A DNA stretch of 64,000 nucleotides, from contig CM062288.1 in NCBI GenBank assembly GCA_031216915.1, forward strand, positions 178,400,596 to 178,464,595, read 5' to 3'. Numbering within the stretch: the stretch's first letter is position 1; every line of letters begins with the position of its first letter. Position numbers and translations under genes: made by a program. The stretch comes from Pictodentalium vernedei. Its lineage: Eukaryota; Mollusca; Scaphopoda; Dentaliida; Dentaliidae. Shown here piece by piece: positions 18,165 to 29,771 of the stretch. The notes under the pieces are model-generated. The model saw only the letters and a list, made by a program, of their open reading frames with translations. It had not been told where the DNA came from and ran no database searches.

Positions 18165-18172
18165 CTACAGTG

Positions 18173-19604
18173 TCACTGACACTTTCATTGGAAGTAGGGT
18201 TTTGAATTTTGAGATGTGTATTGATAAATTACCACCTTTTCAGCTGACCTTGTCAAGAATTCTCATTTAAATCTTCATTTCATATAACTGAATTTCAGAC
18301 AACACAACCTTTTCTGGTGGGAAACGAGGTTTGGTAAGAGGGCAACTTGTAATAATTTTTGAAAGGTGACATACCTGCTAGTAAATAATCTCATGTATAT
18401 ATAACCAGATTTATTTACCAAAACAAAATGCATGGAATATACCAACCTGTCTGTGGCAGACAGAATTATACAAATTGTAGATAGAAATTTAAGTAAGGTA
18501 CTTCAGCTACTAAATTACTCTGTACCTCAACAGTGGATATCAAAATTGACCAACTAGTACTTCAGCTCCTATATTTGAAGCAGCATAATGAAATCTTTAG
18601 CAGTAGATATCAGAAAATAACGTCAGCACATATATATGAAGCACATTAATATTCAGCATATGACGTCTTGCCAAATGTTGTACAATTCCTGACATAGATC
18701 CTGCAGTTTGAACAAAACACTTCAGCTCATGTATCTGAAGCTTGTGAGGGAAAATATGTCGTGAACGAATCTAACTAATGTGACACCCATCATTATAGTT
18801 GCACTTTGACACATGAAAACAGTCAAGATAGGTCGGACAACCTTACCCATGAAATAGGAAATCTTCAGAGGATAAAATAAGCCCATACATGAAGCCAAAC
18901 AGTGCAAGAAAAGGGTTGTTGATTACCATTGGAAAAACGTCACTGCAGCCTTGATGTGATACATGCAGATACTGAGAGACTCACTGTCTAGCTGGGAAGA
19001 GGAATATAGTAGCACATCAAACTTGACCGTAAGAGGTATAAAGATAGTACATGTCTCAAAGGCAGGGGTTGATTTAATTTTTAAAAATTGAATAGCAGTT
19101 TACTAACTTGGATGAATTTTGATTAGCATCTCCTATTATTTATATGTTTTTGGCATGTGAAATTGATTAGCTATAGTTGAAAACTGATTCAAAAATCGCT
19201 ATGCAAATCCAGTTAAATCGAGCCCTGCTCAAAGGTGAGAGTTCTGCACAAAACACACACTAGAACAGGTCCAGCCAACCACGTAACCAGGATTGCAGTG
19301 AAAATAGTCCAAACTCTCAGCTCTCTGAGGTAGGCAACCAAAGCCTCCAATCAAGACATTGATAAGTTATGAGCAGAAAGAAATCAGACCAATCAGGAAA
19401 GGTGATGCACTAAAAATACTCGAAATCCTCCAGCCCAGTGGGGTAGGGAACAAAAACATCCAGCTAAGAGACCAATGAACAATATTCAGTTATGGGTAAG
19501 ATATCAGACCCCTCAGAAAGGGTGCGATTAAAGATTGCCATCAAGTCCAACAAATGGTAATGGGGATCTGGGAAAAAAAGATGACTATCAGTGGTGGTGG
19601 TGGG
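18173..19604. other. Non-coding stretch, short imperfect repeats only
   Basis: No gene recognised. Near 18500-18740 a CTTCAGCTCCTATATTTGAAGC-like segment (split here: CTTCAGCT, then ATTTGAAGC) recurs at spacings of about 70-110 bases. From 19255 to 19560 there are two or three imperfect copies of a roughly 120-base segment with AATCAGACC and CAGGAAAGGTG-like parts. Both look like decayed low-copy repeats. Confidence 0.5.
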
Positions 19605-20785
19605 TAGAGCTGTGCGGTATACCAAATTTTTGGTACGGTTTCAGTATTACAGGGATACCGAGAACCACACCGAAACCAAATTAAAATATCGCTCATCTCG
19701 CAATTTATATATTTTTATACTGTACCAATGACCCAGACATAGCTGGTGCTAACTCTCAAAATATAGGGCCAAACACAAATTTTGCCCCCCAATCCCCAAA
19801 ATTTGCATCTAAAACCAAAGAAAACATGTCCTGAATGGCCCTCCACACTTCACCTCTACTGCGCATGCGCAGTGTCAAGGACGTTCCGAAATTGGCGCCA
19901 TTAATCATTCTTAGTTTGGCCCTTCATCAGTTAACATCTGACTGATCTTTGTGCTTGTAAATCTCAGTTTAAATGATGCCAGACACATAAATATTAGTGA
20001 AATGGTGATTCTAAGGAGGATATAGAAGGAGGAGAGGAAAAATGTGTGACAGAAAATTATCAGGGCTGTAACTTAAAATTTTTTTAATGAAATTATGTTA
20101 AGTTACCTATTTTCGAGGCAGCAGCCATTTTGTTGTCATTCTTGTTATCAAGTTACACTGCTTGTTCAGTGTTTTCCTCTCTCCCTTTCCTTTAAGTCCC
20201 CTCTTGCTATTCTCCCATGCTTTTGGCATATTTTCTGTAATTTTATTACTAAAATTTCTTGGGAGTTTTAGCTGAATAACAGAATGAATTCTGTTCTTTC
20301 CCCATGTTTACGTCTTCACCTATGGGTGGTTAGGCGTAGTGTTCTGCATCTACCATCTGATGTTCCGCAGTTTCTTCCCTGGAAGTCTCTGTTTTGCATC
20401 AGATAGTGTATTATTGGTAACTGATTTCGGGCCTGGGTGCCTGGAGTCTTATTCTAGTGTTTTTACACTTATTGTTTACATTTACAACAGCTCTCTGTGT
20501 GAGGGGGGATTTCTTGAAAATAATATCTTGATGTTAATTTAATCATAACTAGATACATTATTATTGTTCGTAAGTGTTGCATAAATTGTTTAAAATATTT
20601 TAAAAATTTTTGTCCACACTTAGGCTTGGGATCCATTGGGGCTCAACGTTACTTTTCAGAAACTTGGGCTGTTCTGAAAAAATATTTTTTCAAAATTTTT
20701 TGATTTCAATTATTTTTTCTATGTTAATGGATCATATTATTATGTATTTTGATTGTCAGGGGTTGGTGCGAGTACTAGGACTTTG

Positions 20786-23759
20786 TTTTCTTTTCACATT
20801 GAAAGGATTTTGGTCAATTGTAATAAGAGGAAATCTTCCTCTGACTTTTATAATCATTGTATATGTAGTCAGTGTACTCGCACTAGCTCCTGTTCTGTAT
20901 GTGATAATTTCGATGACAACATGGGAAGCGTGTGTCACGGTATGTTAGTGGGGAATTGGACATTCCGGTCCTTTCCCCGCAGGGTCACTCTACTTTATCA
21001 ATTTCTATTTCAGACGATCAAGATTAGGGTGATGTATCCGTGATGTCTTCCAAAAGTGTGCCTCCGTCGTCTCAATTAATGAAGAGCTAGCGGAAAAGTG
21101 CTCATGTAAATACGCCAATTGCCTAAGAGGACCATAGTAGGTTCGACGGCCTTTAACGTCCGCTAGCTCGGCCGGTGTAGCGTCCATTCATCGAATGGTT
21201 CGGCAGCCGGGTTCGTCCGTTGCGGTCTAGAAGGAGTTTTGGGGTGATGCGAGCACTGTAAATCAACCAAATGCACACCCAGTGATGGCGGATTAGAGGG
21301 AGAATGGAGGAAGCCTTTTAGTCAGGTTCCTAGCTCGTCCAGGTCCATCCGGACGGCGAGCGAGAGAGGCCCCTCTCTCGTACAACAATGTCTGGCCCCA
21401 GATGTTGTGGTACAAAATGTTTCGCATTCGGAGCATACGTCTGCCGCTCGAGACGCTCCGACATATAGTCAGTCCGGAGAGACTGTCAATAAGGCTTCCT
21501 CATTCTCATGGTAGCGCACACGACCGCTCTTGGCTACGTGACCTCGGATATCCAGTCAGCTTCGCCAATCGGAGAATCATCGGCGACCAGGTCATACCAT
21601 CCGGTAGCCAGGGACATGAGGCCTGCAGACTCCGGACGTTCGCATAAGAAAGTGTGCGGGAGTCAACGTACACGGAGCTTCTGGCGGCAATGCATCGTAA
21701 GACCGCTACTGCACAGGCCTCGGTGACGGACGTGCTATCCCAAATAGCACAGCTTATCGCAGCATCCCAGCAACAACTGAATCTGTCGCATCATGTATTA
21801 TCCGACGATGCTGGGTCGGGACGCTCCGCGGAAGCAGGTATGGACGTCCGAAAATTTCATCCGGTCCGACGGGATGCCGAAAGGGATTCGGAGGATTTCG
21901 AGCTTTCCCTTTCGGAACAACATATGCTGTTGTGTATGTCATCTGACTTTATCTTCTATAGGTTCTTTCGTCGGACCAGAATGCTGCGATGCCGGATAAG
22001 AAACTGATAGCGTCGGTGGACTTAGAAATTTTTGGTTCGGTTCAGGGACATCGTCCCTCTGTTCCGACATAGTCCAATAATGTCACACAAACTTTCGAAT
22101 TATTGAACGACGCTATATATTATTATTATATGCTTGCTATTACCAAGCATTTCTGGTTTCTTGTTCGCAAAGTTACGGAGATGTCTTTCAAAGTGTGCCT
22201 CTGTCGTCATAGTTAATGAAGAACTAGCGGCAATAAGTGCTCATGGAATATGTCTATCGCCTAAGAGGTCCCTTGTAGGATCGACGGAGTGACATTCGCT
22301 AGCTCACCCGGTGTAGCGTCCATTCATCGAATGGTTCGGCAGCCGGGTTCGTCCGTTGCGGTCTAGGAAGGAGATTTGGGTGATGCGAGCACTATAATAA
22401 CTTTAGTACTCACCCAGTGACGACGGATTGAGGACAGATCGGAGGAAGCCTGTTAGTCCGGTTCCTGGCTCGTCCAGGTCCGTCCGGGCTGTGAGCGAGA
22501 GAGGTCCCTCTCTCGTACAACAACATAGGGGACCGCTTGTTGTGGTTCAGATATTTCGCATTCGGAGCATATGTCCGCTGCTCGGGACGCTCCGTTATAT
22601 TGACAGTCCGAGAGACTGTCGATAATGCTTCCTCATCCTCACAGCAGCGCATACGACCGCACATTGGCTACGTGACCACGAGTATCCGACCAGTTTCGTC
22701 ATGCAGTGATTCCACGGCGAACAGGTCATGCCATCCGGTAGCCAAGGGACACGAGGCCTATACACTCCGTTCGCTCGCATAATAGAAGTATGCACGGGGG
22801 TAACGATCACGGAGCTTCCAGCGGCAATGCATCGTAAGACCGCTTCTCCACAGGCCTCAGTGACGGACGTGCTATCCAGGTTAGCACAGTTTATCGCAGC
22901 ATCTCAGCAGTCGACAGTTTCTCGGTCGGATCAGGAATTATCCGACGGCGCTGGGTCGGTGCGCTGCTGTTGCATCAGGTTCGGACGGCTGAACGCTTTA
23001 TAGGGTCCGACAGGATGGCGAAAGGGATTCGGACGATTTCGAGTTTTCTCTTTCGGAACAACGGAAGCTGCCATACATTTCTTCCGGCATTATCTTCCAG
23101 TGGTTGTTCCTTCGGACTACATTGCTGTGATGTTGGATAAGAGACTTATAGCGTCATTGGACACGGAATTTTGGATCGGTTCAGGGACATTGTCCCTGAC
23201 TTACCGACGCAGTCCAATAATGTCATTAGAACATTTGTATTATTTATCGACACTATATATATATAAGCCTGCTACCAAGCATGATAGTTTAGTTTCTTGT
23301 CCGCAATGCTCAATTCTGCCTTTTATCATTTCTAGGAATAATTTATTTTGGCAGAACAGGGCATACCGAGAGTTTATATGCGTCTAGACGGCGGGGTTAA
23401 AGACTGGAAATTATCTTTTTCGCCATCTATGTCTTTTCCAACCACAATGTTGGAAACGACAATGATGTCTAATAGACTTAACTTAGACGCTTTATCATAC
23501 GTAGTCCACCTTACTGAGGCGTTATCATTACGTCTTCAAGAGAAAGAATTCCGGGATATGATCCTCATGTTGATTTCTTTCAAGGGCAGTAGTTTGTCCA
23601 CGTATAACTCCGCCCTTCAGTGGCAACCTGGAGTTGGTTAGATGTGACGCAGCCCAAGCTACATCCACGCGCGTGGATAGTAAGGTGAAGAACTCTCTCA
23701 GAGTTGCTTCGGTCTCGGAGAAGCTTCTCTTCGACGGCAACTTTTCAGCAATCCATGAA
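20786..23759 (+). pseudogene. Gag of DIRS-3, broken and partly duplicated
   Basis: The Cys-rich N-terminal region is visible at about 20810-20910 (SSDFYNHCICSQCTRTSSCSVC-like, given in parts: HCICSQC and SCSVC). The central and C-terminal Gag then occurs twice: 21040-22174 and 22178-23310. The second unit continues into the C-terminal SALQ/VRCDAAQA-like segment. Every part is interrupted by stops or shifts. The gene ends abruptly at the deletion junction near 23760. Confidence 0.8.
21040..23310 (+). repeat. 1.14-kb tandem duplication inside DIRS-3 Gag
   Basis: Unit 1 (21040-22174) and unit 2 (22178-23310) align end to end at an offset of about 1,137 bases. Shared marks include AAGTGTGCCTC, CATTCATCGAATGGTTCGGC and GACGCTATATAT. 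The units differ substantially and carry different lesions, so the duplication is old or arose by recombination between diverged copies. Confidence 0.85.
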
Positions 23760-25675
23760 TTGCTCGATATACATGTTCTCTTGTCTATCAAGTCTAGCAA
23801 GAGATTCAGACTGGGGCAAACATTCGGTGGTTGACTTAGAGAGTGCCACTGCAGTTGCCGGATCCGAGTTTTATAATTATGACGGTTGCCAGTCAAACAG
23901 GTTGGGGTACAATATTGATCCCAACGGATTCGTAGTGCCAGGGTCTTTGGGTTCCGCAGTCTCTAGGCAAGCACTTATCTTCCACGGAATAATGTTTTTT
24001 AGGCTTGCTTTATGTCATTGGATGAACATTATTCAGAAACGCATGTCCAAATCCTGTCCGATAATACGACAGTAGTTGCGTATCTCCGGAACCAGGGAGG
24101 CACTCATTCGATTCCGTTATTCAATTTAACGGAAAGAATCCTTCTGTTTGTTATAGTACACCAAGTTCTGCTTCGGTCCGTCATATTCTGGGTCGTCTGA
24201 TTGTATTACCGCACTCCCTTTCACGTAAGGGTCGCTTGTTGCCGTCAGAATGGACTTTCAACAAACAAGTATTCAATCAGATTTGCTATCAATGGGAGCG
24301 CCCAATGATAATTTATTTACGACACAACTTGCTAATCAATTGCAGACGTATGTGTTTGCATGTCCGGATCTCTGAGCTTATTTTGTTAACGCTCTATTGA
24401 TCTAATAGGACGGAATGATAGGATATGCGTATCCTCCTGCACTGTTGTTTCAGCAAGTATTGCTAAGATAAACAACCACAATACATTTCTGTTGATAGCA
24501 TCTCTGTCTTCACAGAGACCGTGGGTAAATTTACTCAGATGTCTACTGTGGGACTTAACGCGAAAACTTCCTCCATGAGAGGATCTTCTTTCGCTGGGGA
24601 AAATCGTGTCATCTTCATCACAACCCGCAAGGTCTCAACCTTCACGTATTCCGTTGTGTGGTCCTTATTGCATTGTAAGCATTGTACTGGACGAGCTTTG
24701 GACGCAATTTCTTACTGTAGGAGAACCACCTCTTCGCTATTCTATGCGGCTAAAGTGGAGGCTCTTCCGTCGTTGTTGTAGGGATCACTATGTTGATATT
24801 GTTGATCCCTCCATACTAGTCATTGCAACTTTCTAGTATACTTGTTTGACAAGATCTACTGCAGCCTGATACTATTAAGGTTATAGGTCTATGTTATCTC
24901 ATACCTATGTACTCTATGATAGTTTACAATTGAGTCTTATGTCTCTTTATCTAAGTCAGTTAGTAACTTTTCGATATATAGACTTAGAATCATTAGATTA
25001 AATTTCTATATGGAATTTAACTTCGGTTCTTATTTAGCTAAGTAATCATTTGAGCCTCTGGAAACAGTAGTTTTCAAATTCTGACCTTTTAGACAGTAAT
25101 TCTGTTGGCTTCTCTTTTACTGAAGAGTCAGTGAGCTTCATGCTCTATCGGTGGATGATTCTCACTTTCGTAGTTTCGGAAACACTACTTCCTTTACTAT
25201 TTAGGTTGGATTTTTGGTTAAGCGTCAGGTTCCTAATAAATATCCGGAACCTATTGTTATTAAGGTCCTTCTGTCTTCGTACGGGCATAGGCCTTTACTC
25301 TGTCCGGTTAGAGTTTACGTAATTATAAACAGATATCTGTTTATTACTACGGACGTAAGCTTCTTCTGTCTTTGATGCCTAATAGAAGGACGTTACGCTC
25401 CATTCTATTGCTAATGGATTCAATTAACTATCGGTACTGCTTATGGTATATCATTGACTCAGCAGTTGTGCTTGAGATTTCGGCTCATGAAGTAAGAGTT
25501 CTTTCTACATCTTGGGCTTACATTAATAGTGTCGCTATTATAGATTTTTGAAGTCTGCTCATTGCGCTCAGCCATCCACATTCATGAATTTTTTATTTCA
25601 GAAATATCGAGTCCATTTCTGGAGGCCTCTTTTGTTAGGTCTATTATCTACTGCTCAGAATGTCATTCACTTAAC
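23760..25675 (+). pseudogene. RNase H - methyltransferase - tyrosine recombinase remains of DIRS-3
   Basis: This starts in the middle of the DIRS RT/RNase H linker, right after the deletion. RNase H segments are readable at about 23810-24230 (LSDNTTVVAYLRNQGG). The methyltransferase part runs to about 24760 and the YR part to 25675, with NVIHLT-like ending. Frames change every 100-250 bases, and stops occur throughout. None of the catalytic sets can be read in one frame. Confidence 0.8.
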
Positions 25676-25770
25676 AGTTGCTACTATAGCTAGGTAGGCT
25701 GTCTGTTTCGGCAGTGACTCCGTTCTGCTGCCCTCTTTGCTCTGGGCTATTTGACCCAGGGCAAGAAAAA

Positions 25771-25785
25771 GGGGGGGGGGGGGGG
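25771..25785 (+). repeat. Poly-G run of DIRS-3
   Basis: Fifteen Gs at the conserved site downstream of the recombinase remains, within CAAGAAAAAG...AGGAGGGTG. Confidence 0.88.
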
Positions 25786-26267
25786 AGGAGGGTGTTCCCT
25801 TGGGTCACCTGTTTTACTATGAAAACAAGGGGATACCTCCTCCGGAGTTAGTAATTCTGAGCTGTTACTGGGATGGCTTTTTAGTGAGAAGTTTATGTTT
25901 TAAAAATTCATTCAGATCTTAGTTTTTAAAGTATAGCTTTTGAATATAGCATGTGTCAAACGGACGTTATTACACAATCCTCAGACACTTTTAAGGAGTA
26001 TAAAGAGTCTCTATTCTCTAGACTTACTTTATTTATTGGCTTACTTTAAAAATTATTAGTATAAGGATTATACTAGATATTAATAGAGTACATGGATGTA
26101 TGATGCTCAATTTTGCAAGGTGTTGTATCTTTCTAATTTAACATAAATAAGAAAGATACATGTAAGGCCTAATACTTCTTTTTCCCTAGAGGGGATGACT
26201 CTATTTTATATAATTGAGCGTATTCCAGCTTGCTCTATGTCCTAGGCCCTCCAGCCTTTTTACTATT

Positions 26268-26625
26268 CAGCTATGTCTGGGTCATTGGTACAGTATAAAA
26301 ATGTTAAAAAATTTATAGTAATTTATATATTTTTTATACTTACCAATGACCCAGATGGGGATGGCCCTCCCAGGAGTTGGGAACTCATACCTCCCCGCTG
26401 AGTACATAGCGCTTACCAGGCACTGGTTATAAGAATGATTAATGGCGCCAATTTCGGAACGTCCTTGACACTGCGCATGCGCAGTAGAGGTGAAGTGTGG
26501 AGGGCCATTCAGGACATGTTTTCTTTGGTTTTAGATGCAAATTTTAGGGATTGGGGGGCAAAATTTGTGTTTGGCCCTATATTTTAAGAGTTAGCACCAG
26601 CTATGTCTGGGTCATTGGTAAGTAT
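26268..26625 (+). repeat. ICR and right ITR of DIRS-3
   Basis: The ICR lies at about 26268-26355, joining complements of the two ends. The right ITR lies at about 26433-26625, inverse to about 19720-19915, and includes ACTGCGCATGCGCAGT at 26470-26485. The element ends at 26658. Confidence 0.85.
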
Positions 26626-27557
26626 AAAAAATATATAAATTACTATAAATTTTTTAACTTTCTGCAAAATTGACAGAAAGTCAACTCATCAAGGTGGATC
26701 GTAAATCTAAAAGCCTGTAGGCTGCATATTTTGATCGAATTGATAAGAAAACGTGCAAATGTGAACTTTGTAAGCAACAGGTGGGAGCAGACGCTGCGAA
26801 TACGTCCGAGAAAGAAATAAAAAAGCGATGGCAGAAAAACGAAAAATGACAAGTTGTTAACTTGGTACTTCCGTTTCTGAAGAAATACGCCTCGGTTCCA
26901 GTGTTCCTAACATTCAGGCTGATTCAATATATTTTCTGGAAATTACTGTGCGATTTATTCAGAGAGGACATTAGGGGTTGGGTTGGTGGTTACCTGGTTG
27001 ACAATTGGTTGGAAATAATTCACTGGTATTGACAATTCAATACGTTGACAACTTGACATACAAACGGTAATACTGCCTGTGGTTATCGATTCTCGGTGAT
27101 TTTTTATAGCATTTCTTTCAATTCAGCATTGCTATTTTATGTTGCAGATACTTTTAACGACTGGGCATTTTATTAAAATGCTAGCCCCAAGATTTAATAC
27201 CCAATCATCTGCTTTATATTCTTTCAAATAAATAATTTATACTGCACACCAGTGCACACTGGAAAGACGTGATTCACCTAAATTTTAAGACATTAAAAAA
27301 GAATAAACGGAAGCCAATAGGCGACATCAGATTTAGCATTATCAAAGTTCATTTGATCGATCGAGGTGCAGCAAATGCTTTGAAAATGATTTGCTGCTAC
27401 TAGTATTAGTAAATCTTCAATTTGTACATTTTTCTCTCGTGGAAAATGAAAATGTGCCCTAATTTATGATGGAAAATCATGGATTCTCAGAAATTTTCAG
27501 AAACGTGTATGAAGCCAGGAACCAGAAATTTCAATACGGCACAGCTCTAATGGTGGG

Positions 27558-27934
27558 AGGAAGGAGGGATTCATAAATGATCAGCCTCACTAACGGGTCA
27601 TTTATGAAGAGATGAGTGCAGCAGTCAATTGCTCAGTACAATGAGAAGCGGATAATGCATGTCACATTAACTTCACAAGGAATTAGCAGTGCATCGATTT
27701 TGTCATCATTTTGAGGCGTGCTATAGCACTTGTGTGCCATGGTGCACATGGATTTCAAAACAGTAAGCGGTCAAGAGTGCACCTAAAAAATCCTGCTGAA
27801 GTCAGTGCGTTAATTTCATTCCAAAATGTATAAAACATGCAATGGTTAAGCTGTTAAAACTGTTAACAAATCTGCCAAGAGATGATTCCACATTGTGTAC
27901 ATTGATCCCAAAAATAAATGCATCACTAACCCCT
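27558..27934. other. Non-coding stretch, nothing recognised
   Basis: No gene, RNA or terminal repeat was identified between the right hAT-4 duplication and the dispersed repeat that follows. Confidence 0.5.
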
Positions 27935-28437
27935 TTGTTGGCTTTGGAGAGGGCTCTCTGTTGGAGCATGCCCATTTTGGGCTACACCCAAAATTTGTAT
28001 TTCATGAACCGATGGGCTGATTTGAACCAAATTTGGCATGTAGTATAATTGGGTAATAAGTACTTGATTGATGCCTGGGAAAAAAAATTTTGCAGCCCCA
28101 TGGGCTCTCCAGGAGCTAAAAATAGCAAAGAAATTGAAACCACTTATATTTAAAAAATTGCATGGACCAGAATATTGTTTTTTGGTTTGCAGCTTCTCTA
28201 GGACCAGATGGACAAAAAAAATTGCTGTCAGTCTTGTCATGGGGTGCCATATGGAGATGCTGATTTCAACACTGTTGGCAATGGGAAAATGCTGAGTTCT
28301 CCATCAACTAATTTGAAACTTGTCTTCTTCTTTAAAACCACTGGGCCAAATTCATACATATATATGGCACAGACATCTTTAGAGCACACCCTTTCTACTT
28401 TGTTCTCATGAACCTGCTGCCATCTTTGGGCTGGGGT
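27935..28437. repeat. Dispersed repeat family member (copy a)
   Basis: It shares GAACCGATGGGCT, TTGAACCAAATTTGGCATG, AAGTACTTGATTGATGCC and a CCAGGAGCTAAAAATAG segment with the stretch at 28870-29480 and, more distantly, with 62980-63200. In the right-hand example the family is preceded by an AGCTCACC hairpin. No protein coding is evident. Confidence 0.65.
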
Positions 28438-28451
28438 TAATGCCCCAAAAG

Positions 28452-28798
28452 GGGGCATGGTGGCTTAGTAAGTAGAGGTGCAGGCTGCAAGCCGAGAAGT
28501 CCTCGGTTCGAATCCCACCTGTAGCAACCACGTTGTGTCCTTGGGCAAGACACTTCACCTCCATTGCCCATGTGGGGGCATTGTGGTGTTGTGTACTAAG
28601 GGGTACTGCACGTCGATGGTGCACTTTCTTCAACCAATGCTAACCCTGCTTGTGTGGAGTTCTTAGGTTGGGGAGCTGATGTTGCTTGATTGTTCTCTCC
28701 GGGTACTCTGGCTTCCTCCACCTGTAAAACTGTTGTGGTCATGATTAACCATTGTGCAGAAATATGTGAACTTAAACACCAATAAATAAATAAATAAA
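28452..28798 (+). mobile_element. tRNA-derived SINE with perfect target duplication
   Basis: The head resembles a tRNA gene: an A-box-like GTGGCTTAGTAAGTAGAGG and a B box GGTTCGAATCC at 28505-28515, both RNA polymerase III internal promoter elements. A central part includes TGTCCTTGGGCAAGACACTT. The tail reads TTAAACACCAATAAATAAA with a short (AATA)n repeat. A perfect 14-base duplication TAATGCCCCAAAAG flanks it (28438-28451, 28799-28812). Two further copies lie in the window (tail only at 47797-47890, head at 63755). The partner LINE is unknown; the short-repeat tail suggests a non-poly-A family. Confidence 0.9.
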
Positions 28799-28812
28799 TA
28801 ATGCCCCAAAAG

Positions 28813-29500
28813 CTTAACAATCTTTAAAAATCTTCTCATGAACCCCCAGAGAGAATGCCTTAATATTTGGCATGGAACTTCCTTTGGTAGTGAAGATTAA
28901 AGGTTGGCCAAAGGAAGTTTGTAGGTCAATATTTGGGCTCTCTGTGGGGGCACGCCCATTGGGGCTCCACCCAAAATTTGTTTTTCAAGAACCGATGGGC
29001 TCAGTTGAACCAAATTTGGCATGTAGTATAATTGGGTATAAGTACTTGATTGATGCCAGAAACATTGTTTATCACAACTCCGTGGGAATGCCACAAGCTA
29101 AAAATACAAAAATTTTTGAAACTCCCATATTTCAAAAACTGCATGGACCAGAATATTATCTTTTGGTATAATATTTTTTGTTCACAGCTCTGTGGGAACC
29201 CCTAGAGCTAAAAATAGAAAAAAATTCAAACTCCCATATTTCAAAAACTGCACGGACCAGAATATTATTTTGGGGTATAAAATTTTTTTTCACAGCTTCG
29301 TGGGAACTCCAGGAGCTAAAAATAGAAGAAAAAAATTTGACTTGCATGTTTAAAAAACTCCACTTACCAGAATATTATTTTTTGGTATAATTTTTTTTTT
29401 CTCAGCTCCTTGGAAACTCCTGGAGCTAAAAAGACACAAAAATTTAAACTCCCATATTCAAAAACTGCGTAGACCAGAATATTATTGTAGCCCAACAAAT
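28813..29500. repeat. Dispersed repeat family member (copy b) ending in a 109-bp tandem array
   Basis: The first half repeats the family at 27935-28437. The second half is a tandem array in which CCAGAATATTA recurs at 29148, 29257, 29368 and 29473 (units of about 105-110 bases), each with CTCCCATATTTCAAAAACTG and GAGCTAAAAA-like parts. No gene. Confidence 0.75.
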
Positions 29501-29767
29501 ATATTTTCTCAGAGGACTGTTGTAATCAGCTGAAATCCGTCTGTGCATCCATCCATCCAGAGTGATAACTAAAGTTTGGGTCATCATATCAAAACCAAAT
29601 TTGGTGTATGTGCCCTTTACCCCCAATGAATTCCCCATGCCTTTAAGGACACTTTCAAAATCTATGACAAGGATCAAATAATCATTTTGTTTTAATCAAA
29701 GTTGATTCACATTGATATCTTTGTGAGAATCTTTTTTTGCAAAGTGCCTAAAAAGCTGGAAACTACA
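29501..29767. other. Non-coding stretch
   Basis: Nothing recognised. It resembles the flanks of molluscan-type dispersed repeats (ATCCATCCATCC, CCAAATTTGG) but no boundaries are seen. Confidence 0.4.
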
Positions 29768-29771
29768 TTAA

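Larger units (their letters stand above)
19711..26658 (+). mobile_element. DIRS-3: strongly decayed DIRS-like element inside hAT-4
   Basis: It has a left end ATTTTTATACTG (19711), a right end TTTTTTAAC (26658), paired ITRs, an ICR and a poly-G run. Two large rearrangements are seen. A tandem duplication of about 1.14 kb lies in Gag, and a deletion of about 1.3 kb removes the Gag tail and most of RT (junction near 23760, corresponding to DIRS-2 positions of about 5363 to 6667). Stops and indels are dense throughout. The ITR variant GACATAGC at the left is matched by GCTATGTC at the right. Confidence 0.9.
19605..27549. mobile_element. hAT-4: non-autonomous hAT-like element, split by DIRS-3
   Basis: The ends are TAGAGCTGTGCGGTAT (19605) and the inverse complement of TAGAGCTGTGCCGTAT (ending 27549). 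The flanks are GTGGTGGG (19597-19604) and ATGGTGGG (27550-27557), an 8-base duplication with one difference. The element's own body is only about 1 kb (19605-19710 and 26659-27549), the rest being DIRS-3. No transposase frame is seen in the body. A GGTATACC/TTGGTACGG-type subterminal repeat lies just inside the left end. Confidence 0.83.

Noticed and set aside
28452-28530. Possible true tRNA gene
   Set aside because: The A and B boxes belong to a SINE with a target duplication and AATA tail, and the cloverleaf is not convincing.
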